DNA from: Volvariella volvacea V23
Taxonomy: Eukaryota; Basidiomycota; Agaricomycetes; Agaricales; Pluteaceae
Assembly: GCA_000349905.1 (NCBI GenBank)
Contig: KB722736.1
Span: forward strand, 3,713,268 to 3,777,267
Length of the DNA stretch: 64,000 nt
Direction: 5' to 3'
The position numbers and the translations under genes are program-made. Each line of letters opens with the position of its first letter. Position 1 is the first letter of the stretch. A model generated the notes under the pieces. That model was given only the letters and a program-made list of their open reading frames with translations, had not been told where the DNA came from and made no database searches. This document shows positions 21,414 to 33,317 of this stretch, piece by piece.

Positions 21414-23476
21414 ATGTCCAAACTTTCTGCTCTGGTTCCACTTGCTTTGCTCGTACCCCTCGTTGCTGCGGTAGCGGAATGGGGTCAATGTGTGTTCCTC
21501 TATTCATTCAAGATTATGGCTTCTTTAACATCGTATCCTGCAGGTGGTGGAATTGGCTACAGTGGGCCTGTAAGTCAACCGCATTACTCAACAACAACGC
21601 CTTTAAGTTAATGGATCCCTTCTACCTAGACCGACTGTTGGTCATGGTTTTGGGGCGGTGATATATTCTAGCTAACGATTGGCTGGGCTTCTTTCTTGGA
21701 ACGCAGGCGACTCTGGATTGACTTGCATGTACTACAATGACTACTTCTCCCAGTGGGTGGCGTACCAGCTTGAGTAGCACATTGATTGAGCATGCACCAG
21801 ATGCATAAAAGGCGGAACTACGCAACCCACAAGCACCACAAGTCCCTCTACCCCTGTACCTACAAGTGGATTAAATGCCATGCTCAAGGTCCATGGCAAG
21901 GAGTTCTGGGGTGTTTCGATGGGTGTCAACTGCCTCAGTATTTCTGGTGAGTCAACATACCCTCAGTGGCTTTCAACGCTTTGATGTGGACTACCATCAG
22001 CTTGTATAGCAATTGTGAAATCCGAATATGGGGCAATCACTCCTGTAAGCATTATTTTGACTTGCTCGATATCAAAACGGGTTTGTTGACAGAAGCATAC
22101 TACAGGAAGATTCTTTCAAGGTTCGCCGTGTTGGCTTGGCCTACACTCTTCACCATACTCGGCTAACGCACCACCCCATCAGTGGGATGCCACTGAACGT
22201 GAGTTACTATCCACTGCATAGTCCATCGCATGGTATAATCTGACGTATCGTCTGACTGCCACAGCCAGCAGAGGACAATTCAACTACACCAGTGCGGATC
22301 AACTCGTCAACTGGGCTGTCAGCAATGGAAAACTCATTTGTGCCCATGCTCTTGGTGCGTCAAGTCTAGTCCCCGTGCAGCAACCATGACCCCGATACTC
22401 TCAGTCTGGCATTCTCAACTCCCGGGCTGGGTATCCAACATCAATGATAGAAACACATTGGTGTGATACACTGCTTTATAAACTCGCCAGATTTCTTATC
22501 CCTACCTCTCCCTCAATAGACGTCAGTGATACAGAACCATATTGCTAATGTTGCAGGACGGTACAGAGGCAAGGTTCATTCAGTGAGCATGGTTATCCCT
22601 CAAATATTCACAGAGCTCATTTAATAACATTACCTCTCGCTCCAGTGGGTCGTCGTCCAGTACGCTATATCTGCTTCAATTCACCGCTCAGCCAATTCAA
22701 ACTCCACCCACACCCTAGCGAAATCCTGAACGAAAACGGTAGCCTCCGCTCGACTGTCTTCTCCCAGGTTTTGGGCGAGGTAAGCCCACGGTCTGGCCCT
22801 ACACCCCAACTAACAACTCCATCACGCACAACCAGTCATTCATCACCATCGCCTTCCAAGCAGCTCGTGCAGCAGACAGCACAGCCAAGTACGTAGCACC
22901 GCCCTTTCTTCGCGTCCCGACCTCACTCTCACCCCCACCCCTCATTGCATGGTCAGGCTCTACATAAGCGACTACAACCTCGACACCAACAACGCCAAAG
23001 TCCAGAGCATCGTCGCCCTCGTCAACAGAATCAACGCCCAGGCCGCTGGCAACAGCACCGTCCCCCGGACGCTCATCGACGGCATCGGCTCCGAAGCCCA
23101 CCTCAACGCCGGGGGCGCCGGCGGCCTCCGGGCAGCGCTGACCACGCTCGCCAGCGCGTCCGTGAGCGAGGTCGCCATCACCGAGCTCGACATCGTGGGC
23201 GCGGCTCCGAGTGACTATCTAGCTGCCATGCGCGCTTGTCTTGATGTTCCCAAGTGCGTGTCCATCACCAACTATGGCGTCGGCGATAGTGTGAGTCGCT
23301 TCCTTGTCCTTGTCCTTGTCCTTGAGCTGGGCTGGCGGTGCAAGGCACAAGCGCATGTGCTGATGATGCGATTGGTTGTGCAGGTTTCGTGGCGCCCTAG
23401 CAGCACTCCGTGCTTGTTTGATAGTAACTGGAGACCCAAGCCGGCTTACGATGCTATAATCACTGCCCTCAAGTAG
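21414..23476 (+). CDS. GH10 endo-1,4-beta-xylanase-like protein with CBM1, copy F
   Basis: Sixteen exons, join(21414-21489, 21544-21569, 21630-21636, 21707-21752, 21801-21946, 22010-22044, 22106-22120, 22184-22199, 22265-22354, 22405-22460, 22520-22582, 22646-22659, 22719-22779, 22836-22888, 22957-23290, 23384-23476), 1131 bases, 376 residues. Signal peptide (LALLVPLVAAVA), CBM1 (WGQCGGIGYSGPTDC...YFSQC), short linker, GH10. Nucleophile ITELDIVG, WHSQLPGW and EAHLNAGG are present. The acid/base Glu is preceded by His (VVHE) instead of the near-invariant Asn, and the subsite motif is EDSFK. Exon 15 carries an insertion of about 8 residues (around GNSTVPR, a possible N-glycosylation site) and is clearly richer in GC than the rest. 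Activity is uncertain. Confidence 0.88.
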
Positions 23477-23857
23477 CCATTACAAGTTGACCGCCCTTGG
23501 CTGTTGTACATCCTGGCAGTACTACCAGGCCAGAGCCTCTGTCCGTCGTTGCATTGTCCATTTCATAAGTATCGAGATAACTTCCATTAATGCCACATGT
23601 TGATGGAAACGAGCGAGATAGGTGTGACTGAACTTGGAATTAATTAAAGAGATAGGTGAAGTACCAGAGGACGCATTTTTTGAGACGTTTCAATAAGCGT
23701 ACCTACTGAGCTATCCAAAAACGAGTTGCACCAATTCCAATTCAACATCGACAGCAGGTATATATAACACAAAAATTCACATCCTCGTCCGAAACAAGAA
23801 ACCCCCATTCCCACCCCTCTTCAACATAAAACTAGTGCCACTGGCAGCACCAAAACA

Positions 23858-26699
23858 CTAAACCCTCCCAACGCCCTTCTCAACCAGCTCCCGACTCCAC
23901 TCCCTCAAAACATGCTTCTGCACCTTCCCACTCGCCGTCTTGGGCAACTCCCCCGGCGTCCCATCTTCCCCCACAAACCACACCCACGCCGGCGCATTCT
24001 AAACACATCACCCATGAGCCACAAACCCTCACCGGCGAAAACTGGCAAAAGAAAGACCAAAGAGGACCGGGACGCACCTGGGGATTCATACCCTCCGCAA
24101 CACACCTCCGCACATCCTCCCTCTCCATTTTCAACCTCTTCCCTACGTCCCCTTGCACCTCATGGTGGTGCGTATGTTCTCTGACGATCCACGCGCCCAC
24201 GACCTCGCCGTATTTCGGGTCTGGGACGGCTACGACGGCTGCTTCCCGAATTTGGGAGTGGGCCGTGAGGACGTTTTCGATCTGGACTGGGAAGAGGTTC
24301 TGTTGTGGTTGCGTTGTGTGGGTGAGTGGATTGGATGTATGAATGAGGAGAGAGGAGAGAGAGAAGAGCGTACCTCTCCACCGCGGATGATGATGTCCTG
24401 TCATTGTATAGTTAGAACACATCACATCATGTTCTTTTTGTTATACAAAAGAACCAACCTTGATTCGGCTCACAACTACACACCACCACCTTCATCAGCC
24501 ACCGAAAGTAACAACATGAAGAAAGAAGCCAACGTACTTCTCAAATACCCCTCCTCATCCATAATCCCCTCATCCCCCGTATGCATCCACACCGTCCCGT
24601 CCTCATCAGGCTTCATAACGCTCTTCGTCTGCGCCTCGTCGTTCCAGTATCTACCCCACCCCACAACGCACCACAACGCACAGATCGCGTCAAAAACCCA
24701 TAAAACACGCGTAGAGCGAAAAAGGCCAACGCCCGCCACTCACCCCTTTTGCACCAAATACCCCGAGACGAGGATCTCGCCCGGCGTGCCGACGGGGACG
24801 ACGTTCCCCTCGCGATCGACGAGCTTGGCCTTGACGTGCGGCTGAACCTTGCCCACCGTTTCGACGCGCTTGAGGATCGGGTCCGCCGGTGTCGTCTGGA
24901 ACGATACCGGGCTGCACGCGCCGGTGCATAAGACAACAAAAGTGGAACGAGTCACGACATGACGAGGCCTACCTCGTTTCAGCTAGACATCACCCAAAAA
25001 AAGCCATCACGATGAGCGAACAGCACGGACAAACCCACGGCGGCACACTCACTCATCCCATACGCATTCGTCAAATCCCTCAACCCCATCCTCTCCACCA
25101 GCACCCTCATCAGCTCGATCGGAATCGGCGAGCCCGCCGCAATGCCCGTCCTCAGCCTCCCCTTCCCATCTTCCCCCAGCCCAAAGTCGACCTTCTCCCC
25201 TCTCCCCCTCCTCACGTCGACCTCCTCGAGCACACCCAGGAAATGTGTGGGTACGCCGTGTAAAGCGGTGCACTTTTCTTCCAGGAGGGCGTCGACGATG
25301 GACGGGGGGTGGAAGATGGGCGAGGGGTAGACGATGCAGGAGGAGTGGGACCAGGCGGCGAGGTTTCCTAGGACCAGACGTGGTTATCGAGAATGAGAGG
25401 GGAGGAGGTAAGCAGTGCGGTGGAAGGGGAGAGGGAGAGGGGACTTATCAAAGCAGTGGAAGAGAGGTGGGACGTTGCCTGGTTGAAAGAAAGATGAGTT
25501 GGTGGGATGGTGGGATGGCGAGAGAAGATGGAGACGTACATAGGACGTCTTTTTCGGTTAGACGCATGCACCGCCCGATCGAGAGTGCATTGTTCAAAAG
25601 ATTAGAGTGTGTCAACTTCCAGGCAGTTTAGCTATAAAAAATCTCAACGAAAGGACAAGCACACACCGAAACTGCTTTAGGGTATCCAGTAGTCCCGCTA
25701 CCCAACACCGTCAGTCCAACAAGAGCCAAAGAAATTAAACAACTCACCTTGTAAACTGTAAATTGACGACCTCGTCGTTCTTCAGCCCCCCTCTGAGCAC
25801 TCTCACCTTCCTCTCCTCGGATCCCTCTCCATCCCTCCACACCATTACCTCCTTCCACTCGATCCCGCTCTTGAACTCCAATTTATCCTTCATCCCGCTT
25901 TTGACAAACTCGCCTTCATTATCAATGACAACCAAGTTGCGCAGAGTAGGGAGAGCAGGTTCTTGGATGTTGCCTGGTGAGGAGTGGGTTAGGTCCGGGT
26001 AAGACTGGGAGAGGAGTTGGAGATAGTGGGAGGAACGGATTGAGGGAACGAGGAAGAGGTGCTTGACGCCAACGAGGTTGAGTGTTCCAACCTGAAGAGC
26101 GGGCAACAGGTGATGAGGATGGAGCTTTTTGAAGCGGTAAAGGACGTACGAGTTCGTTGAGACGATAGGCAGGGTTTATGGTCACAAGTATAGCACCTAT
26201 ACTCGCACAAGCCCATTGTAGCATTCCATATGCACTGTCCAACAAAAAGACCGTTCGTCAGCACCATTGCACGAGGAAAAACGGTGAACGCCTCCACCCA
26301 CCTCGTATTGCCCATAATAACCCCAACTCTATCCCCCTTCTCCACACCCAGCCCCACGAGCCCCCTCGCAAGCGCCTGAACATGTCGATCAAACTCTTCA
26401 AAATCCCAAGCGAGGTGCTTGTCCCTGCCCATGTTCCTCAGCTCCCTCGCCGGTCCGCCGTGTGCGCGCGGTTTTTCCTGGCGGGCGACGAGGGCAGGCC
26501 GGGCGGAGTGCCTGGAGAGGATCTCGGAGGACCAGTAGGACGGGAGGGTGTGCGTCGAGAGAGGAGGCTCAGTGGGGCCCGAGACGGCGGAGAGGGTCAG
26601 GAGGGTCCGGGTCCGCATCCCAGTGCTGCCTCCCCTGGGAGCAGCATGAATCGAAACTTGACGGAGTGGTTTTCGCGCAGCTGGGGATCTCAGCACCAT
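23858..26699 (-). CDS. Acyl-CoA synthetase, ACSF2-like AMP-binding enzyme
   Basis: A multi-exon minus-strand gene with the ANL-superfamily signatures in order: WDFEEFDRHVQALARGLVGL and GVIMGNT near the N-terminus, CASIGAILVTINPAYRLNEL, the P-loop SGTTGYPKAV (near 25690), LTHSNLLNNALSIGRC, IAAGSPIPIELMR, YGMSD-PVSFQTTP, MHTGDEG, the hinge GRIKDIIIRGGENLFP and the C-terminal lysine motif PKTASGKVQKH. This is the medium-chain acyl-CoA synthetase/ACSF2 group, which activates fatty acids through an acyl-AMP. The Arg-rich, Ser-rich start from the ATG at 26699 fits a mitochondrial presequence; an ATG about 75 bases further up is possible. Stop at 23858-23860. I did not fix every intron; YGM-SDP needs a donor at GA|GTGTG. 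Confidence 0.88.
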
Positions 26700-27099
26700 G
26701 GTCGAGGACGAGCAGTGTCTCCTGGTGCGCAATGGTGGTGGTAGAGAGAGAAGGAGTGGGTCTGCTCGGCGCATCAAGCGAGGTTTGTATCGTGCTGGGC
26801 GTCAATTTAATCCGGTGGCTGAAGCGTGCCTGGCTTGATTTGGAAGAAGGCGGGGTGCGGGGTAGATCTCGGCATTTCGGGTTTATCTTCCGACCTGCAC
26901 ACGCACAAACATCGCACACACCGGGTTTTTGTGTTTTCAGCTTCCATGAACTCCGGGCTGCAAGCCAAGTACATTCTGGTTTATAAAAATTTTACGAGGC
27001 ATAAACATAGTACAGTATCAACAAATCTCAATCCATAACCCGAGGACATGAGCAGACGAATCTTCCCTAGTTTCTTTCTTCCCTGCCCACAATGCCCAA

Positions 27100-30000
27100 C
27101 TAACGACTCGGACCACCAAATCCAAGCCTGACTGGCTCCTCCTCCACAAACTTCACCAGCACCTCTCCGCCTACATCAACCTCATCCATCTCCGCGATTA
27201 GCTCTCCTGTCTGGTCGAAATCGTACACGCGATACATGGTCGTGACCTCGTCGAGGCTTCCTTTGTTGCCTGCGGAATGCGACTTTTGTGACTCGTGGTG
27301 GTCAAGGAGGACGTCAATATGGGGAATGATGGTGATACGGCCTTGGCCTAGGAAGAGAACGAGTTCGTCCGGAGTATGATCAGGCGGGGGTGGGCTTGGC
27401 CTGGCCCTTGATCTTGACCTTGACCTAAGGATTGACCTTGCCCTCGGCTTTGATCGCTCGCGTCCTTGTTGTGAATTTTCGGCGCTTGCACGTTCACCTT
27501 GCTTCAATGTAGCTACAGACGCAGACGGCTGTGCACCCGTACCCATTTCACTCGACTGCACGTTACTCGAACCCGCTTGGGTTTGAGTCTGGGTCTGGGT
27601 CTTAGACTGAGCCTCATCTCGTCTTTGCGTCGCCCCTCCACTCTTCTTCTCACTGGCAGCTTTCCCATACTCAGAGTCGTCGCTCAAGTACGAAGAAAGC
27701 GTAGCACTCGACGAGACGGACACAGAGTCCCACGTCGCATCCATGTCCTCGCCGTCGTCGTCCTCGATCATGGCCAGCGCTTCGACTTCTCGTGCTTCTC
27801 TGATTTCCTCGTTGTCCCGGTCGCTGTCAAGCTCATAGTCGTGGTTCCCTCGTTGTGGTTGTGGTTGTTCATCCCGCATCTCCACGTCGCTTTCTCTTTC
27901 TCTTTCTCTTTCTTGCGTTGGAGGCGGCCCGGCACTAGCACTACGCCCACGGCCAGCACTAAAATCAGCATCAACATCAGCACCAACACCACTAATCTCC
28001 CTCTCCCACTTCTCCCTATCCACCTCTCTCAGAATCTCCAACCCGCCTTCCTCCTCTCCCTCTTTCGCCCGCGCAATCTTGTACCTCCCAATGCTAGGAT
28101 GAACCCACACGCTCCCCGTCCCGGTCTTTACGATCACCAGATCCAAATCTATCAAGGCATGGCCAAGAGCTGGAATAAACACGTTATCACCCTGATAGGC
28201 ATCCAAGGCAGAGGCAGATTGGGTGGGGATGGACACGATGTGCGTCCCGTCGTTTGATGTGAAGGCGAACAAGAACGGTCTTCTTTGGCGGCAGGTTCGA
28301 CCTGTCATTGTGTTCGTGACGAGCTGTGGCGGCATCGATTCCTACAAAACGAGAGTGCATCAGCAACACTCTTTGATCGCGATGTAAAGGCAAGGCAAGG
28401 CAAGGAGGAAAGGGCTTACCACCAAGACGTTCAGCTTTGACCCGTCCTTGACCGTATCAACCGCAACCTCCACGGGCTCGTCATTCTCCCCCTCCTCGCT
28501 CACATGTCGAGGCACATTCACGTCCTTGTCGATGCCGGCCTCGAACTCCTCCGCGCACCCGTCCGCTTTGATGTAGTACCCAAAGTCGGAGGTCATGTAG
28601 AAGTTGAACGACTGCTGGCTCAGAGTCGTGGCAGTGCGGCCTTGGCTGTCGATGTGCGTGGAGTGGAAGACTTCGTGGTGGCTGGAGGTGCCAGTATTGG
28701 CATTGGCGTGGAAGGGTCTGGGGGTGAAGTCTCCGTGGCGATGGTAGTGCTGGTGATGATGGGAGCTGGAGGAGCTGGAGCTAGAGCTCGAAGGGCTGCG
28801 GTATCTGCGGGAGTGTCGTCCGTGGCGGTGACGATGGTGGCGGGAGTGAGAGCGCGAGCGGGATCGAGAACGAGAATGATGCCGGTGGGGGTGGTGGCGG
28901 GGAGGAGAGCGGTGATGGTGAGGTCCATGGCCATGACTCGGGGGGCCACGGTGGCCACCTCGGCCGCGACCGCGACCGCGACCACGACCACGACCATGGC
29001 CTGGAGGAGGCCCAGGAGGATGATGACCATGAGGGTGGTGGTGGTGGTGTCGCTCATGTGATTCGTCCCAGTGATGGTGGTGGGAATGCGGCGTAGAGCT
29101 TGAGTCTACAGGATCAGCAGTAGCAGCAGCAGCGTTATTTTGGCTACGATCGTTCGAGCTTGTAGTGGCATTATTACCATTGTTTCCAGTACGAACGGCC
29201 TCGTTTCCACTTGTATTGTTATTAGTGGTGCCATTTGAGTTTCTTGTGCTATTGTTAGGATTGGCACTATTATTGCCCTGGGCAGTGGCAGAGGCGTTTC
29301 TGGCAGCAGTACTGCCAACTCTATTGCCACGGCTTGTGGAGCTCGTATATCTATTGATCCTAATAGACCGCAGCGCACTGTTCCTCGCCGGCGAAGGCAC
29401 GTAGTTATTTTCACGTGGCCTAGAACGTGTACTAGCTGCTGCTAAACCTCGTGAAGGCTGCATGTACACGCGCAGTGTGTGCAATAAAGAGCGAGGCGCA
29501 AGCCACCGAGAAACAATCAGCTGTCTTTCAATCGAGATATAGAGAAATACGACGCTTACTGGAGATGGGTCGGACAGTGTACGTCCTTGCCCAGGGAAAC
29601 TATGCCTCTGGCCCGAAGAAACGTTCACGTTGACGTTGGACGTTGAAGCCCGAGTCAAGAACGCCCCGGGCATGTCACCCAAATCGAAATCGTCCATGGC
29701 GAAATCGACGTCGTGATCAGACGCCCAATTGTTATCGGCCGGGGTGCGAGGGCGCTCGTAGGAGGGAAAAGAGCCCGGGAGAGCCATGTCTCTTATCGCA
29801 TTCCCCGTTCTGATGAAGGAGTTGTTGAAGCTAGCGCTGTTGCCGTCCATGCCAGTGGGGTGGAATGGGAATCCGCCCAGGAAGGAGTCGTGGATGTGGA
29901 CGTTTGGAGTGGTGTTGATGGAAGAGAATGAATGGCCTGGAGTATCACAGTCAGTACAGATGGAATTCAATGAAGCTCTCCAAAATATGCAATGGGATGA

Positions 30001-30318
30001 CATTATGTGTGGTAGAGCACATGAAAAGGATTGAACAGGTTGGTGCTCACCATCGGAGCTGAACAAATCCATGCCACTAGGGCCTGTCCTCAACTGACGA
30101 ATGCGTGATCCATCGTCGTCAAAGGTGACTATGTTCATGCCAGAAGGACCTGAAAGTGGAAGACAAAGGTGAGGTTGAGTGCGGTTCATTGGAAAGATAG
30201 GATGGCAGATGAAATGCCAAGGCTCGCCGCCACACAACCCAGCGACAGAACAAGATAACGAACACTCACCCATTGACATGACGCTTCTCCTCCGACCATT
30301 GTTAGAACTTATGTACAT
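27100..30318 (-). CDS. Large unrecognised protein with His-, Ser-, Arg/Gly- and Asn-rich segments
   Basis: I do not recognise the family. The start at 30318 (MYISSNNGRRRS) is followed by short exons with two PSGM repeats (PSGMNIVTFDDDGS, then GPSGMDLFSSDG), then DFAMDDFDLGDMPGAFL. A very long exon follows with Asn/Thr-rich tracts, a His-rich block (around HHHHWDESHERHHHHH), an (RG)n block, an SRSRSRSRSHSRHH block and poly-Ser. An intron at about 28329-28417 joins it to the last exon (27100-28328 or so), where ALDAYQGDNVFIPALGHALIDLDL and GSVWVHPSIGRYKIARAK look folded, with an acidic and RS-like region and a final MYRVYDFDQTGELIAEMD. Composition suggests a disordered, possibly nuclear RNA- or chromatin-associated protein, but that is inference only. 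Confidence 0.7.
28955..29005. repeat. Six-base tandem repeat encoding Arg-Gly dipeptides
   Basis: An imperfect run of CGACCG/CGACCA units inside the long exon of the His/Ser-rich gene. On the minus strand it encodes the (RG)n tract. It is a likely length-variable site. Confidence 0.7.
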
Positions 30319-33317
30319 CTTGTAGTTCCCTAGGTCAATCGGTGGTGGTATGAGAGAAAACGATAGAGTGACAAGTGGGGCGCAGAAATGGAGTGTGTCA
30401 CTTATATATGCACGCGTTGTAACCCCGTGGCAGTGTGAGAAGCGCCCCACATAAACGATACAGCAGCACTACTCTTCCAATGTGGTCACCAACTGGATAA
30501 AAGTGATAAGGCGTGCTGCGGATTCTAGGGCTGATTCGAATTCGGAGGCGCTAACTTATAAGCACGGACTGATGCACAGCCACCCCCTCGTGAGCTTCCC
30601 CAAATGGACTCAAGGCCGGCAAGCTAGAATGGCGCAGTCTGCTCGGTCAGAATTTGAGTGCCTATCTTCAAGATATACAGCAAGTGAGGAAAACTCCAAT
30701 TTGAGTCACTATTCTGCTTTAGGCTGTGGTGATAATCACAGCATGCGGCTCTCCATCACGACAGCCTGGATTTGATTGAGTCCGGGTCAGCGTGGCATCT
30801 ACCTGCCTCTTACACATGCCGTTGGGTTAGGAGTGCGGTTGAGGATGACGCGTTCCATATATACATACCCTTAGACACGGACACAGAACTTTTTTCCTCT
30901 ACTTTAGTTGAAGTCACCAGCAAGAACAAACGCCGCTTCAACTAAAACTGGCCTGACGTGATCCTGATATCCGGGATATCACAGCATGGACGCGAGCAAC
31001 CTCTTTGTCGCAGCCAAGTCGAAGAGCTGCGCACGCGCAAGTCAAGACTTGAGATGTCTGCTGGAGTTGAGAGGCTATGCCGCTGGCCGTATATAAAGCG
31101 TCCTCTTTCTCGCTCGTTCCTCTACACTTTGCCCCCCCGATCCCTCCGTCGATATCCCAATCGTCCTCTCCGTCGATCCACATTATCCTCTGCAGACCTC
31201 GCTACTCTTTGCTCTCTCCCATGCCAGCTCGCAGAACACTCGACGCATTCCTCGATCAGGGGGAACAGAGGGGCGGCTGAGACGAGTCAGGCATTATCAA
31301 CAACGAAGAAGTCAGGAAAGCGCTCCAATCGGGGACCGAAAGAAATTACAGCCGCGCAGTGACCCTCTTCGGCGTGTGAGTTGAACCATCGATTCTCGCA
31401 GACTTGACCAGTTCATGCTCATCGTGGTCGACAGCTATGCGAGGCGCACGCCAGATGCCGACTTGAACAGCTTCGACATGCCGAAGGACTTCATGAGGAA
31501 GGTTGCTCATGCCATAGACGGCAGATACGGCGACCCCAAAGCGTGTTTGCAACTGTCATTCAGTACTGGAAGAACCTCACCGCGGTCCTTGTTTGGTGAT
31601 CACGAGCTCGAGCCCAGGCATTGGACCGTCTCTAGGGTGCTTGATAGAGATGGTGTGGTTTCCCCCAGTGCACTTGAATGTCAACGTATACGGCCTTTTG
31701 CGAGTCACCTCAGGCTTATGCCCTATCGGTTGCAATACTGATATGTGTGAAGCTGACGTCGGAACAATTGCGTATTCAGGCTCTATTTTCTAATCAGGAG
31801 AAAGTAAATGGGATTTGCAGAAATGATGTGAATCGAGGGAGAAATACAGAAGTTTGCTTGTTACACTCACTACCACGACATTCATATCTGAAATGTTTTT
31901 GTTCTCATCTTGTTGTGCTTTAATCATAATCTCAACAGGCCCGTGTTGTGCTCCCTCACCATTACTTGCCACTTCCCTGGTATTAATTTGAATGAGTCTG
32001 CGTGGAAAAATCCTTATTCTTTTCGAATAACGAGCAATTATTGCTTGATACAATCCATCACTAATGTCCGCAGAAAAATACACCTGACAAGTCCTTGTGA
32101 GTATAGCATACCCAGACACTGGGTGGGCCAATTTTGTGCTCATATGATGACACCTCAGCCTACATTTACTAAGCATACAGATGACACTCCAACTGTTCAG
32201 AGAGGTACACTTACTTGGCAATAAGATAAATTCCCAAGCCCAACAGCATTGTTGCGAGGCACTGAAAGATCATTCGAGGTCAATGTTTATTACGGATGAG
32301 TGGTGGTTGTGTCATGAAATCCCCCATTCACTATAGGGTGCATAACAGAGGCACAGAAGCAGCTACAGCCTCCGAGTTGCGCCACACCGCCACCAAAAGA
32401 AATAAAGAAGCTAGGACTTACTATCATCATGGTCTTGCGCAGTGTCTAGGGTTGATGTACTGATTTTTGTAGTGTCCGATGCTAATTCAGAATTCCAGGA
32501 GATAAAGGAAGAGCTGTAGAAGAAAGAGTAAAGCAGTAATCAAGGGGCATCGGCTTTAAAATGCATGCATATTCTCTATGGTTCCACCAGATCGGTGCCA
32601 CTTTTATTGTTAAAACCCACAAAAGAGAGCTACGGAGGGCTTTGTGTATCCTGTAAGTGTGTGTTCACTGATGACACTGGCAGACTGCGAATGGCCATGC
32701 TGTTGTTGAGTTACTTGCCTCTATATTTATGCATCTCCTGTGCATGCATATTCCTCATTTCCTTTCAGCCTTTCACTGCGTTTCGGTGTTGCCGCCTGCC
32801 AAAAAGAAAGGATGTACGATTTCGAAGCATTCAAGCGTCAGCGAACAGCTTCCACTGCTGTTTTTTCTGAGCGATTTGAGTTTGAGCCGGGAACACGTCG
32901 AGCAATAGAGGTGATTCGTTGGGGACCATTGCATTGTGGAATCTGTTGAAAACCTTAGTCGCCGAGAAATGGGTCATCGGAATGGGATTGAGTATGAATT
33001 TGAATGATAATTGTTTGCTGTGGCGAGTGCCATTCCATCAGTCAGCCGGTGGAGGTGCCCCAATTCAGCCACCCCCTAAGCTCCGGGTCAAGGGCCAGGT
33101 AACAACACTCCACTTCTGGAAGTCTTTGACCCTACATAACCTGGATCCGAGCCAGTGCTGCCACCACTACCGACCACGTTGACCCAAATAAGTACGTCCA
33201 CGCCCGTCACGGCGCGCTGCGCTTCCCTATTGCAACTTGCTTCCGCACTTCCAACATCCTAGAAACGACCCAAACCGACGCGGCGTACCTTGACCACCGC
33301 CATCAAAAGTTCCACCC
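30319..33317. other. Long gene-poor stretch
   Basis: About 3 kb between the divergent starts of the His/Ser-rich gene and the acid phosphatase. It holds both promoters and one possible gene relic (31200-31557). The remaining open frames are short and unlike known families, and I see no transposon ends or RNA gene. Confidence 0.4.
31200..31557 (+). pseudogene. Possible relic of a small fungal protein
   Basis: The plus strand shows a fragment with ERNYSRAVTLFGV, which joins across a possible intron (donor at about 31376, acceptor at 31401) to LDQFMLIVVDSYARRTPDAD, then FDMPKDFMRKVAHAIDGRYGD. It reads like real protein and fits a short intron. A stop interrupts the upstream frame near 31280, and the frame ends after about 31560 without a domain I know. 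Relic or partial gene; no function proposed. Confidence 0.3.

Noticed and set aside
23300..23325. CCTTGT tandem repeat in copy F
   Set aside because: Four short units inside an intron; too small to carry meaning beyond a microsatellite.
24153..24845. 230-codon plus-strand frame
   Set aside because: Lies antisense to acyl-CoA synthetase exons whose minus-strand reading shows clear ANL motifs.
27499..28257. 252-codon plus-strand frame
   Set aside because: Antisense shadow of the last exon of the same minus-strand gene, with biased composition and no family resemblance.
28504..29061. 185-codon plus-strand frame
   Set aside because: It is the antisense of the low-complexity exon of the His/Ser-rich gene; repetitive codons leave the other strand open.
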